64,000 nt of DNA from Hyperoodon ampullatus. Lineage: Eukaryota > Chordata > Mammalia > Artiodactyla > Ziphiidae. The stretch spans positions 107,299,454 to 107,363,453 of the forward strand of contig OX457064.1 in assembly GCA_949752795.1 (NCBI GenBank). Reading direction: 5' to 3'. The notes under the pieces were generated by a model that was given only the letters and a program-made list of their open reading frames with translations, did not search any database and was not told the DNA's origin. Numbering within the stretch: the first letter of the stretch is position 1; every line of letters begins with the position of its first letter. The position numbers were made by a program, and so were the translations under genes. This document shows positions 11,078 through 23,590 of the stretch, in pieces.

Positions 11078-12783
11078 AAGTAGATGGTGGTAGAAGCACA
11101 AAGACTTTATCTTTTGATGGCTTCTATTTTCTCAGTGAAAGAGAAGTTCATCAAATGAGTTACACATGAGGGTGGGGCGAGCAGGAGAATGGGAGAATAA
11201 ATGGATTTGAGAAACACAACAGAAGTGAGGGGCAACGGGAAATGAAACGGCCTTTAAAGTTCCAGGCAAGCTCAAGCCAAGACTCTAAGCAATGCAGGAA
11301 GCCTGATGATGCTATACAACACAACACAAGAGCTTGATTCTTAGATGCTGAGGCAGATGTAGGTTGAGTCCCCAAGAACTATCACAGGCTTGATGATTCT
11401 AACAAATAACCTATTCTCTCTCCTCCCCTTTACAGCCTACACTTGTGGACTTCCACTTTTCACCACCACTCACTCACTCTTCCAACCACTTATCTGACTT
11501 CACGCCCACTGACCCACTCAAGGTGCTTCTGGCAGTGGTCAGTGATGTCCCAACAGCCAAATTACACTTTCACAATTTCACTTGCCCTCTAAGCAGCAAC
11601 CTGCACGTCAGCAATCTTCCTCCTTCTCTGGTTATTCTCCCAGACTCCATCACTAGCTCCCCTCTTCCTGCCAGCCTTTCAACATTATTCTTCTCTATGA
11701 TTTCTGAGCGGAGCCAGAAATCTATTCTCATTCCACAAGCTCTTTATAGTTAACCTCATCCGCTCCCAGGGTTTGAACCACCAGCCCCCAGAAATCCCTA
11801 GACCACTATTTGAGAACCACTGGTTTAGGGTATTAGCAAGAGTGAGTGAAATAATGGGCCATGAAACCTAAGTGGATTGGGAGAAAAGTGAACCCAAGTG
11901 ATGGATAGGAGTGGACATGCCAATCAACTGAGGTTCCTGGTAGAGAAGCAGCTGTAATAAAAGTACTTGACCAAGGAAGCTGGAAGAATACAAAGTTGTG
12001 ACTAAAGCATGTTTTAGGATTTTTTAACTCAGTAATTAAAGGTGGAGAAGAGTAGTTTCAGGAGTTCCAAGGAGTTTGTGCAGAAGTGGTAGATGAGAAG
12101 GCATGAAAGTTAATGGACAAATGGAAATCAAGGAACCAAAATGCATGGCATGGGATGGAAAAGACTAATGGGAAAGCAAGCCATCTAAGAGTAGAAGGCT
12201 AACAATTATAAAAACAAGTGGAAGTATTACTAATTTGGAAATATGAGCTACCTACTATGAAAATAAACATACAACTATACCAGGCTGGAACAACAAAAAA
12301 AATCACAGAACTAGTGAGACCATTTTTCTAGTTCCAAAGATGGGAGTAGGAGCAGGTGCTCCTTCTCTAAATGAGCATATTGGTATCAGAGAGACAGCCC
12401 CACGGAGAGATGTAAAATGAAAACAAGCATAATGATGCCTCCTAGTCTCCTACATTCAGTGGAGGCAAAAGGAAATTCCTAACCAAATAAAGAAGGAACT
12501 CATTCCAGCTCCCCACCACTAAAGGTGAGGTACAGCTGATAAAAAGGGAGAGGATGGGCTCTCATGGTTTTCTGAAAAGACTGAGCTTTTCTCTCCTGGT
12601 CAGGGAAGGAAGAACAAGGCTACCAGAGCCCATAAACAGAAGCACAGGGTGCATGTCCTCTGTGCCAGCTGACCCAAAGCAAGTGCTTCAGCCCTCACTG
12701 GGGGCCACACGGCTTTAGTCCTGATGCTGATCAAGAATGGCCAGGCATTTGGGAGCTAAGTTACCCAGTCACAAGTAACCTAA

Positions 12784-13202
12784 TACAGGTATTTCTAAAG
12801 TTTGCTTTACACCACTTCGCTTTTTAGAAAGACCCACTTCAGTACCTGTTTTTGGTAACCAAACAAAATCCAAAGAGGATTTTCACTTTTACCAAGAAAA
12901 GGCGAAAAGCGAAAATCTCGTTCAGCTCAGCGTGTTTTGCAGCAAGCGTTACAGAGGCAGCACCCACCCCAGCAGTGAGAGCTGCCCGCCAAGCTCCTTC
13001 CCGGAACCACACTCAGCATCTCAGCATCAAGGTGCTACAGCTGTGAGCCATATCTGTGAGCACCTGTGCTTCATCTCAATTGATTTTGTGTATCTGTGAG
13101 CAAGACGGGTCCTTTTAAAGTAACTGCTTCTCTAGTTTGTGCCATTTCAGCTCAGGAAAGGTTTCCTAGGACGGTCTACTTTCAGAGGTCAGAAAAAACC
13201 TA
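12784..13202. mobile_element. Probable non-autonomous DNA transposon (Tigger-like MITE)
   Basis: The left end TACAGGTATTTCTAAAGTTT and the right end, read in reverse as TAGGTTTTTTCTGACCTCTG then AAAGTAGA, form imperfect terminal inverted repeats next to TA dinucleotides. Internal text such as CTTTACACCACTTCGC and GGCGAAAAGCGAAAATC is a repeat style I know from cetartiodactyl genomes. There is no coding capacity. The family name is uncertain. Confidence 0.55.
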
Positions 13203-13653
13203 CAATATATCTAAAATATGTTGTTAAAAGCAAATATTCTTAAATTCCAGGTATAAGATTTAAACCTAAATTCAAACTAGTGCCTTATAATCAAACTGTA
13301 TTACAAGTTTTTCATTTAAGGCTGATGGCCTTCGGCTAATTTAAGATGACCACAGGGAATAAATATCATAAGAGTGATGGGTACAAATGGCCTTAAGGAA
13401 AGCTACCAGTAACACGTTCCTAACAAAATCCTGGGAGAGAAGACAAGTAAACTATAACTGAGTCAATAATCTCATTCCACAGCAGAGCCAATAAACCTGG
13501 CTTTATTTTAAAGTTGCTAAATCAAAAATTCGAGATGTTGAGTATCCTTTAAAGTTACAAGTGAACCACAAAATAACTAAAATTAAAATTATAATTCTTT
13601 TAAATTACCCTAAGAGCCAGACTATGTAGTAAAACACAAGAAAACACAAATAG

Positions 13654-13947
13654 GGCTTCCCTGGTGGCGCTGTGGTTGAGAATCTGCCTGCCAATGCAGG
13701 GGACACAGGTTCGAGCCCTGGTCTGGGAAAATCCCACATGCCATGGAGCAACTGGGCCCGTGAGCCACAATTACTGAGCCTGCGCATCTGGAGCCTGTGC
13801 TCCGCAACAAGAGAGGCTGCGATAATGAGAGGCCCGCGCACCGCGATGAAGAGTGGCCCTCGCTTGCCACAACTAGAGAAAGCCCTCGCACAGAAATGAA
13901 GACCCAACACAGCCATAAATAAATAAATAAATAAATTTAAAAAACAG
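13654..13947 (+). repeat. CHR-type SINE, intermediate long class
   Basis: Complete copy with target duplication AACACAAATAG at 13643-13653 and 13948-13958 and a (AAAT)n tail. The front matches the short class (CTGGGCCCGTGAGCCAC; GAGAGGCCCGCGCACCGCGA), but it continues into the extra 3' segment (GCTTGCCACAACTAGAGAAA) of the long class. Confidence 0.93.
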
Positions 13948-14429
13948 AACACAAATAGTTACAAAAATAAGATAATAAACTAAAGATGAAACATATTAAA
14001 ATCATAATTGTAAATAAAACTGTCAAAAGAAAACTCTCACAGACTAAGATATAGCTAAAATAAAGTGACTTGGGACGGTTGAAAGCAAAAGGATAAATAA
14101 AGACATACCAAGCAGATGCTAACAACAAAGAAAGTTAGGCTGTCATTTTTTTTTCTCTCAGACAAGACTGAATTTAAGACAAAAAGTGCTAAGACAAATT
14201 GGGGCACTTTGTGAACAATGGTATAATCCACAATGAGGAAATAATCTTTATGCACCAAAAACACAGAACCAAACAACACTTTTTAAAACTGAATATGCAA
14301 GGAAAAATAAAACACTACTTTAGTTGAAAGAATTTAATTCACCATGAATAAAAAAGTAAACCCAAACCAAATACATAATAATAAATGTGAATTTCTTAAG
14401 TATTAGGAATGCTCTAATAAATAAAGGTT

Positions 14430-14680
14430 ACCATATTGAATGCTCTATACCCCTATGCGCCCCATATTCTGCCACCCACTGCCCCAGCCCCTCACAACCA
14501 CTAATCTGACTTCTGTTTCTAGGGATTTGCCTATTCTGGATATTTCATATAAAGGAATCATACAATATCTGACATTTTGTGTCTGGCTTCTTTCACTTAG
14601 CATGTTTTCAAGGTTCATCCATGTTGCAGCATGTATAAAAACATCATTCCTCCAAACTTTTTATAGAAAAATAAAAATCT
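14430..14680 (-). repeat. L1 3'-end fragment (antisense)
   Basis: Contains the antisense L1 3' UTR/ORF2-end signature, including CCACTAATCTGACTTCTGTT and TTCATCCATGTTGCAGCATG. Confidence 0.6.
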
Positions 14681-14756
14681 GATTAAAAACACACTGAATT
14701 CTTGTTGCTAGTAGCTATAAGCATTCCTTTCAGATATACTTGCATATGTACACAAG

Positions 14757-14788
14757 GATATATATATATATACACACACACATATATA
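14757..14788 (+). repeat. (TA)n/(CA)n microsatellite
   Basis: Alternating TA then CA dinucleotides, typical simple repeat. Confidence 0.85.
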
Positions 14789-16171
14789 AAGATGTTCATT
14801 GTTTTACTGTTTGTAATTGCAACATACCACCTTTCAAAAGAGAGAAGACAAAATTACCAGTGCTCTATTTCCACAATTAATTTGAATACAAAACACATGC
14901 TGATATCCACTCTTCTAAGAGTTACTAGCACTATCACAATAAATTGCCCCGTGTCTTTCAACTTGTGCTTCAATAAAGGAAAAAGAATATTTCCTTGCAA
15001 AAAAATAACACTGAGACCTTTAACAAGGCGTAAATAGTCCATCTTTCAAGACTAACACAGCAAATTTCTAGTTCATTAATGTCACCTACAATATTACACT
15101 TTATTACTTGTTCTTGAGATTTTTCAGACTCTATGACTTGCATTTTCTTACAAGGCAAGTCACCAGCAAAAAGTTCTTTAAATTCCTCTGAAACCCACTC
15201 CAGAAAAACATAAAGGAAGAACAGCTTTATTTGAGAGGAGCGGGCATCACAGCCAGCTGTCACTCGCCCTTTGTCCTTCGGGCTCTTTCATCCCAATCAC
15301 AACCATTCTACCCACATAGCCTCCCTCCTTCTGAATCCCCACAAACTCCTACTTCACAAATTTAGCACAGCAATGATTTCTACTGAATGTTTCATGTAAA
15401 TAAAACTTGTCCCCTAAACTATGTATAACATACAATATACTTTAGGTATATCGGAGGTACTAACACAAATAGGAATGATCTTGTACATCTCTTGAATCCT
15501 GCTGAGTGCCTAGATAATAATTTTAAAACAAACTGAGTAAATCACACTCCCTTCCCACTGCTGGTTCCTTAGCCTCAGTCAGGTATGATCAGGGCAAAGG
15601 GAAGACACTTAGAACTGGATAAAAGATGGAAGTTTAGATTAGATTGGACTCAATTTTTCAATATGTGAAAGTGACTGTAAGGCTATAAAATGAGCCCCAA
15701 GTTGTCATGAGGCGTAGGGTACAAAGTTGCAACAAAGCATCCTTGCAAGCAGCAGTGGGAGAAAATTAAGCTGCTTTATAACTATTTCCTATCAAGTTTA
15801 CCCATGCAATAAACACTTAAGTACTGACCTCTTAATGATATTAAAGATGGAAGGTCTTCCATGAAGATGGAAGGTCTTGCCATTAATTTAGATCTCTGAT
15901 TTTTTTAATCAGAGTATGTAGTTTTCCTCATATAGATTTGAACATATTTTGTTAGATTTACACCTAAGCATTTCTGGATGGGGGTGTGTTAATGTAAATG
16001 GTGCTGTGTTTTTAATTTCAAATTCCAAGTTTTCATTGCTCATATACAGGAAAGCAACTGACTATTGTTTATTAATTTGTATCTTGAAACCCTGCTGTAA
16101 TCTCTTATTAGTCCCAGCAGGTTTTTGTTGTTACTGACTCCTTGGTGTGTCACCTGAGAACAAAAACAGGT

Positions 16172-16285
16172 GTTTTTGGCCACGATGAGCAGCTTGCAGG
16201 ATCCTAGTTCCCCCACCAGGGACTGAACCCGGACCCCGGCAGTGAAAGCGCCAAGTCCTAACCACTGGACCACCAGGAAATTCCC
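16172..16285 (-). repeat. Short tRNA-derived SINE (Bov-tA/CHRL-like)
   Basis: Antisense copy reading, from its head, GGAATTTCCTGGTGGTCCAG. It is about 115 bp, much shorter than the CHR copies, and more diverged. Confidence 0.75.
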
Positions 16286-17229
16286 CAGTTTTCTTTCTTT
16301 ATTCCCAATCTATATACCTATTATCTCCCTTTCTTTTGTTAATGCCTCAGCTAGGACTTCCAGTGATGCTGAAAAGGAGGGCTAACGGGACATCCGTGCC
16401 TTGTTCCTGATCCTAGTGGGAAAGCTTCTAGTTTCTCCCCATTAAGTATGATGTTAGCTATAGATATTCTGTGGATGTTCTTTACCAAGTTGAGGAAGCT
16501 CCCCGCTATTTCTAGTTTACTGAGAGTTTTTATCAGGAATGGATGCTGAATTTTGCCAACTGCTTTTTCTGCATCTACTGATAGGATCTTACGATATCTC
16601 TTCTTTAGTCTGCTGACGTGATGGACTACATTAAGTGATTTTTGTATAATTCTTTTTATACACTGTTGGAATTAATTTGCTAATATTTTCTTGCAGAATT
16701 GTGCATCTATGCCCATGAGCGATATCAGTCTGTAGTTTTCTTTTATTGCAATGTCTTTGTCTGTTTAGCAGTAGGGTCATGCTAGCCTCATAGAAGAAGT
16801 TAGGAAGTAGTCCCTCTTCTTCTATTGTCTGTAAGAGACTGCAGATAATTGATATCACTTCTTCCTTAAATATGTATTAGAATTCACCAGCCAAACAATC
16901 TGGCACTGGTTTTTGGAAGGTTAATTGCTGATTCAAGTTCTTTAGTAGATATAGACCTCCTCAAATTATCTGCTTTTCCTTGTGTGAGCTTTGATAAATT
17001 GTATCTTTGAAGGAATTTGTTCATTTCATCTACATTTTCAAATTTGTGGGCACAGAATGTTCATAATATTCCTTTAGTAACTTTTTAATGCCCACAGAAT
17101 CAGTAGCAATGGCCTCTCCTTCATTTCTGGTATTAGTAATGTGTTTTCCCTCTGTTTTTCTTAGTTAGCCTAGCACGAGATTTATCATTCTTACTGATAT
17201 TCTCAAAGAACAAGCTTTTTGTTTTGCAG

Positions 17230-17447
17230 ACTTTTTTTTTTTTTTTTTTTCTTTTTGGTACGCGGGCCTCTCACTGTTGTGGCCTCTCCCGTTGCGGAGC
17301 ACAGGCTCCAGACGCGCAGGCTCAGCGGCCATGGCTCACAGGCCTAGCCGCTCCGCGGCATGTGGGATCTTCCCGGAGCGGGGCACGAACCCGTGTCCCC
17401 TGCATCAGCAGGCGGACTCTCAACCACTACGCCACCAGGGAAGCCCA
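17230..17447 (-). repeat. CHR-type SINE, short young class
   Basis: Complete minus-strand copy with a long poly-T at 17230-17260. Flanked by GTTTTGCAGACTTTT (left) and GTTTTGAGGACTTTT (right), a target duplication with two changes. Inserted in the antisense L1. Confidence 0.92.
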
Positions 17448-18030
17448 GGTTTTGAGGACTTTTAAAATTTATTGCCTGCTTTCAGTTTCACTGATTTTTG
17501 CTCTATTTCTTATTATCACTTCTCCTTTGCTTACTTTGAAATTACTTTGCTCTTCTTTTTCTAGTTTTCTAAGGTAGAAGCTTAGATTATTGATTTTAGA
17601 TCTTTCTTCTTTTTTAATATATCCATTCAATGCTACAAATTTCTCCCTAAGCACTGCTTTTGCTACATCCCACCAAATTTTGATAAACTGTGTTTTCATT
17701 TTCATTTAAAAATATTTTAAAATTTCTCTTGAGACTTTTTCTTTGACCCATGTGTTATTTAGAAGTGTACTGTTTAATCTCCAATTACTTTGGAGCTTCC
17801 CAGTTATATTTCTGTTACTAATCTGTAATTTAACTCAACTCTGGTATGAGAACAGACATTGTATGATTTCTATCCTTTTAAGTTTAAGGTGTGTTTTATG
17901 GCCTAGAAGGTGGTCCATCTTGGTGAATGTTCCATGCAAGCTTGAGAAGAATGCACACTGTGCTGTTGTTGGATGAAGGAGTCTGTAAATGTCAATTAGA
18001 TCCAGTTGACTGATGGTGTTATTTAGTTCA

Positions 18031-18062
18031 AATATATATATATACATATATATACATATATA
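18031..18062 (+). repeat. (TA)n microsatellite
   Basis: TATATA/CATATA array inside the antisense L1. Confidence 0.85.
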
Positions 18063-19049
18063 GCCAATTACCAATAGAGGGCATGTTGCAGTCTCCAACT
18101 ATATCAGTGGATTCATCCATTTCTTTTGGTAGTTCAATCAGTTTTGGCCTCATGTATTTTGATGCTCTGTTGTTAGGTACATACACATTAAGGATTGCTA
18201 TGCCTTCTTAGAAAGCTGACCCTTTATCATTATATATTGCTCCTTTTAGCCCTGACAGGCTTCCTTGCTCTGCAGTCCACCTTGTCTGAAATTAACACAG
18301 ATACTCCAGCTCTCTCTTGATTAGTGTTAGCATGGTATATCTTTCTGTGTCCCTTTACTTTCAATATATCTGTATCTTTACATTTAGTGGATTTCTTATA
18401 GACAACATATAGTTGGGGTTTTTAATCCACTCTGATCATGTCTTTTAATTGATTTATTTAGACCATTCACATTTAAAGTTATCACTGATATTGTTGTTTT
18501 AATATTTATCATAGTTTTAACTATTTTCTATTCACTGACCTTGTTCTTTGTTTCCATTTTTGTCTTTCAGTCCTTTTCTGCCATCTCTGGTTTTAACTGA
18601 GCATTTTATATGATTCTATGTTCTCTCCTCTCTTAGCATATCAGTTACACTTCTTTTTAAATTGTTTTATCGGTTGCCCTAGAGTTTACAATTTACATTT
18701 ACAACTACTCTAAATCTACTTTCAAACAATACTATACTGCTTCATGGGTAGTGCAGATACCTTACAGCAGAGTTTTCCCAATTCCTTCCTCCTGTCCCTA
18801 TAACGTCACTGTCATTCATTTCACTTACCCACAAGCTAATCACTGGAAACACTGGTGCTATTACTTTCAATAAACTGTTACCTGTTGGATCAAGAGTAAA
18901 AGATTTTATTTACCCTTAGTTGATTCCTAATACTCTTCCTTTATGTAAATCTGAGTTTCTCACCTAAATAATTTTTCATCTCTCTGAAGAACTTCTGTTA
19001 AAATTTCTTGTCAAGCAGGTCTATTAGCAACAACTTCCCTTAATTTTTG

Positions 19050-19240
19050 TTTGTACTGCATAGCATAGGGAATTATAATCAATATCTTATAATAATCTAT
19101 AATGGAAAAGAATCTGAAAAAGAATAGATAAATAGATAGATAAATATAACTGAACCACTTAGCTGTACACCTGAAACTAATACATTATAAACTAACTATA
19201 CTTAAATTTTAAAAATGGTCAAAAAAACAAAAAAAATTTT
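19050..19240 (+). repeat. L1 3'-end fragment
   Basis: Plus-strand terminal L1 3' UTR signature (TAATGGAAAAGAATCTGAAA and CTGTACACCTGAAACTAATA) ending in an A-rich tract. Confidence 0.75.
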
Positions 19241-19244
19241 TTTT

Positions 19245-19247
<3 letters not shown>

Positions 19248-19280
<33 letters not shown>

Positions 19281-19469
19281 GGTACAGTGGCCTCTCACTG
19301 TTGTGGCCTCTCCCATTGCAGAGCACAGGCTCCGGACGCGCAGGCCCAGAGGCCATGGCCCACGGGCCCAGCCGCTCCACGGCATGTGGGATCCTCCTGG
19401 ACCGGGGCACGAACCCGTGTCCCCTGCATCGGCAGGCGGACTCGCAACCACTGCGCACCAGGGAAGCCC
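19248..19469 (-). repeat. CHR-type SINE, short young class
   Basis: Complete minus-strand copy with poly-T on the left. Flanked by T-rich AAAATTTTTTTTAATTTT-like sequence on both sides, likely the target duplication. Confidence 0.92.
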
Positions 19470-19490
19470 CAAAATTTTTTAATTTTAAAA

Positions 19491-20740
19491 AAGAGCTCAA
19501 TTTAAAAATGGACAGGGACTTCCCAAGTGGTACAGTGGTTAAGAATCCACCTGCCAATTCAGGGGACATGGGTTCGAGCCCTGGTCCGGGAAGATCCCAC
19601 ATGCCACGGAGCAACTAAGCCTGTGCACCACAACTACTGAGCCTGTGTTCTTGAGCCTGCGAGCCACAACTACTGAGCCCATGTGCCACAGCTACTGAAG
19701 CCCGCACACCTAGAGGCCGTGCTCCGCAACAAGAGGAGCCACCACAATGAGAAGCCTGTGCACTGCCACAAAGAGTAAGTAGTCCCCGCTTGCTGCAACT
19801 AGAGAAAGCCCGTGCACAGCAACAAAGATCCAACGCAGCCAAATAAATAAATAAATAAATAAAATTTAAAAAATAAATAAAATAAAAATGGACAAAGAAT
19901 CTGAATAGGCACATTCCCCCAAAGAAAATATACAAATGGCTAATAAGGATACAGGAAGATGTCTAACATCATTAGGCATCAGGGAAACACAAATCAAAAG
20001 CACAACGAGATAATATGTAATACTCACCAGGATGGCTATAATTAAAAATCAAAAAGACCATTAATGACAAGTGTTGAAGAGAATATGGAGAAACTGGAAC
20101 TCTCATGTTGGTGGTAGAAATGTGAAATGGTGCCATGATTCTGGAAAATAGTTTGTCAGTTCCTCAAAATATTAAACACAGAGTTATCACCATATAACCT
20201 AGCAATTCCACCCAAGAGAAATAAAAACATATGTCCACACAAAAACTTGTACACAAATGTTCAGAGCAACACTTTTCATAAGAGCCAAAAAGTGGAAACA
20301 GCCTGAAGCTCCATCAACTAAAGAATGAATAAATAAAACATGGCACATCCATACAATAGAATACTATTTGACCATAATAAAGAATGGACTATTGATGCAT
20401 GCTACAACATGGATGAGCCTTGAAAACATCATGCTAATTGAAAGAAGCTAGACACCAAAAAAAATCACATATTGCATGATTCAATTAATATGAAATATCC
20501 AGAGTAGGCAAAGGTAGATTAGTGGTTGTCTAGAACTGGAAGGAGGAGAATTCGGGGGTAAATGGGGAATGAAATGCTAAAGGGTATAATATTTCTTTTT
20601 AAGATAATAAAAATGTTCTATGATTAGATTGTGGTGATGGCTGCACGATTCGTGAATATACTAAAAATCACCGAAATGGGTGAACTGTATGATATGTGAA
20701 TTATATCTCAATAAAACTTTAAAATAAAGAAATACTTCTC
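19491..20740 (+). mobile_element. L1M-type fragment, ORF2 C-terminus and 3' UTR
   Basis: Typical plus-strand L1 ORF2-end text (AAATATACAAATGGCTAATA; CAGGGAAACACAAATCAAAA; ATGGAGAAACTGGAACTCTC) followed by 3' UTR (AACTGTATGATATGTGAATT then ATATCTCAATAAAACT). Multiple stops. Interrupted by the SINE at 19515-19883. Confidence 0.8.
19515..19883 (+). repeat. CHR-type SINE, long class (CHR-1-like)
   Basis: Plus-strand copy of about 350 bp with the extra 3' segment ending CCAACGCAGCCAAATAAATA. Target duplication AAAAATGGACA at 19504-19514 and 19884-19894, which interrupts the L1. Only 45 bp separate it from an inverted SINE. Confidence 0.94.
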
Positions 20741-21411
20741 AGAATACATACTATTCAAAATAATCCGAAATGCATTTACAAGAATTCCATTGATATTCTA
20801 GGGAAGTGGATCCTGAAAGATTCTAACACACAAAGGATGATAGATACTAACAGCGTAAAATTAGAATTTTCTGTCTTTATTCGGTGTCCTTTCTGAGTTG
20901 TTTTAAGTGTTAAAACATTTATAAGGGATTTCAAAAAGAAATTCTGAACTTTATTCCCTCATGTCTCTTTTTTGCTATAACGCCATAAGTTCCCTGGATT
21001 ATCTTACTACCAAGGTTTTCAGGAAAATGACCTGTAATATTATATTTACATATAATCTTCAAAGCCCTAACATTATCATGAGTGAATACCTACAAATATC
21101 TACTACAGACACTGTGGAGAATAAAACAAAAACATATGGCTCTCAAAGGATTTATACTCTATCCTACAGCATAATTTTGGCTTGGATACAAAAGGAAGAC
21201 TAACACTAAAAATCATGCTGAAAGGATATGACATTCTTTGGATGCCTACATATCTCAGGAAATATACTTCCAATTGTCACTTAAGAAGGAAGAATAGGGA
21301 AAAAGGAAAAATCATCTCAAGTATAATGAGGAATGCCTCAGTCCCCTTTAACCTCAAGTACAGACTAGAAACAGGTGATGTATACCCACAAGGAGTACAG
21401 CACAGGCCAAA

Positions 21412-22110
21412 GCTGCTACAACCAATTACCACAAACTTAGTGACTTAACACAAATTTATTACCTCATAGTTCTGGAGGTCAAAAATCCAACACGGGGTTC
21501 ACTGTGCTAAAAGCAAGGTATCAGCAGGGCTAGTTTCTTCTGGAGACACTAAGGGAAAATCCATGTCCTTGTGTTTCCCAGACTCTGGAGGCCACCCACA
21601 TTCCTTGACTTGTGGCTCCTTCCTCCACCTTCAAAGTACATCACTCCAGGGCTTCCCTGGTGGCGCAGTGGTTGAGAGTCCGCCTGCCGATGCAGGGGAC
21701 ACGGGTTCGTGCCCCGGTCTGGGAGGATCCCACATGCCGCGGAGCGGCTGGGCCCGTGAGCCATGGCCGCTGAGCCTGCGCGTCCGGAGCCTGTGCTCCG
21801 CAACGGGAGAGGCCACAGCAGTGAGAGGCCCGCGTACCACAAAAAAAAAAAAAAAAAAAAAAAAAAAGTACATCACTCCAACCTCTGGTTGTCGTCACAT
21901 CTTCTCAAACTCTGACCCTCCTGCCTCCCTCTTATAAGGACCCTTGTGACTGCACTCACCCAAATAATCCAGGATAATCTTCCCCTTAACATAATCACAT
22001 CTGCAAAGCACTTCTGCCACCTAAGATAACATATTCACCGGCTCCAGAGAATACCAAGTGGACATCGTTATGGGCCACTGTACTGCCTACCAAGGGAAAT
22101 CGATTTAACC
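21412..22110 (+). repeat. Ancient interspersed repeat (family not named), split by a SINE
   Basis: The segment begins AATTACCACAAACTTAGTGA then CTTAACACAAATTTATTACC and continues with GTTCTGGAGGTC, CTTCTGGAGACACTA and, after the SINE, CTCTTATAAGGACCCTTGTG. I recognise this as a common mammalian repeat, and the element at 40640-41045 is the same family. I cannot name it with confidence. Confidence 0.6.
21649..21864 (+). repeat. CHR-type SINE, short young class
   Basis: Complete copy with pure poly-A and a perfect 16-bp target duplication AAAGTACATCACTCCA at 21633-21648 and 21865-21880. One of the cleanest copies. Confidence 0.96.
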
Positions 22111-22439
22111 CAGGTTCAGCAAACTCAAATACAAAGAATCCTCTATACCTCTATCCCATTCTTCTTTGTTCAGCAATACTGTAAAATCATCTCCATATAT
22201 ATTGGCTATTGGATTTATATTTACTACACCATCCACTCTAAGATTTTAAGACCACAGTAAGAAAGGGAAAAGCATCCTGCATCTGGGACCTGGCCTGCTA
22301 CTATCAATAGCCCTTGAAGCAATCTTCAAACTGGCTAGCAACTCACAGCCAGGTACTCACAGCTAGGACTTGATGATTCTCCCGTCGAAAATAAGCAACT
22401 TCAGAGAACGTTAACATCAGAGAAGGCCACTCTATGACC

Positions 22440-22880
22440 ATAATGGATAAAGAATAAGACCACTCTGTAGTCATGCCTCAACAAAGATGAGAGACATGAA
22501 CACTGTCTAAATCATAAAAATGACCAAACATTTCCCCACACTGGCTAGTAAGAATGACTTACATCTTTACCAATTGCAGTTTTAGCCTCACTCAAATCTT
22601 TCTCCTTCAAGATAAGATCTATTAAGATATCCAGTCATAGAATTATCTCTGCTTCCTAACAGCATCCAATACAGATCAAAGCCCCATTTCACTTCCATTA
22701 ACTCTTCCCAAATCACCGAACACAAGCCCAAATCCTATTTTTAAAAGTTGTTTTCTAATACTCTCTTACTGAGATGCCTCACAGTTTCCCATGGTATGCA
22801 TTTTCCCTCACTGTAACATGCAATAAACCTGACTGATCCAACTACAAGTGTGCTCCTGGGGGTCTTTGGCTGAAGAACAA
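22440..22880 (+). repeat. Possible solitary retroviral LTR
   Basis: The phrases CACAGTTTCCCATGGTATGC, AACATGCAATAAACCTGACT and GTGTGCTCCTGGGGGTCTTT resemble the polyadenylation/R-U5 part of an endogenous-retrovirus LTR. No internal viral genes were seen, and the boundaries are not defined. Old copy. Confidence 0.4.
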
Positions 22881-23419
22881 TGACAAAGGTCAGAAAAGAC
22901 TACGGATCCCCAGACAACTGAATTCCAAATTTATGTACAACATTGGTGACTGGCTCAATCTTCTGCGCAACCCCCATTCTCAAGAGAAAAGGACTAAAGT
23001 TTTAAGCTCTAGCACAAGGAGTAAACCATGGAGGTGAGGGCAAGACCATGGTAGGAAAAGGCAGGTAACCTCACCTAAGGAAGCAGCAGGTGGAGGATGA
23101 TTCCTGGCACCCCCATTTTCCCCACTCCTATTTAGCCAAAAGGGAGCCAAATAAATGGCAGGGTCCTAAAACCTCTACTGTTGTAAAAGTCCCAGTCAAC
23201 CCTAAAATTGTCCCCAAATACATTACAGCCAAGTGAGGGAGTTTTGTCCACAACTAGGATAAGGAAGAATTTAGATTATGCAGCCAGACCCCAAAGCTCC
23301 CAGCCAGCTAGCTTCATAGGCTCTCCTTGTTCCTTTCATCAGCCTTACAGTAAGCCAGCTCTCCATTTTATGTAACTGACCTAGTTGGATGCCACTGAAC
23401 CCTGTCATGGTGGAGGTTT

Positions 23420-23590
23420 AAACCTTATAGGCTGTAAACAGAGTACACAGGCTGTGGGATGAGCCTGCCTGGATTCAAACTTTGGCTCTATCGCACACTG
23501 TGACAGATGCTGTGAAGTACCTACTTCACAGGGTTGTTATCGTCAAATAAGATAACCTGGTCAGTACTCGATAAGTGTTATTTCTTATTA
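23420..23590 (+). repeat. MIR element
   Basis: Ordered MIR core (CTGGATTCAAACTTTGGCTC; CACAGGGTTGTTATCGTCAA; CTCGATAAGTGTTATT). Confidence 0.65.

Larger units (their letters stand above)
15880..19045 (-). mobile_element. Old L1, ORF1 end through ORF2 reverse transcriptase (antisense)
   Basis: Read on the minus strand, 19045-18600 resembles the L1/HAL1 ORF1 3' region. 18560-17900 holds the start of the ORF2 endonuclease (reverse complement of AACTTTAAATGTGAATGGTC). 16950-15900 corresponds to the reverse-transcriptase region. It carries many stops and frameshifts and is non-functional. Two SINEs (16172-16285 and 17230-17447) have inserted into it. Confidence 0.75.

Noticed and set aside
10793..11101. 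Open frames through the N gap
   Set aside because: Composed mainly of undetermined bases.
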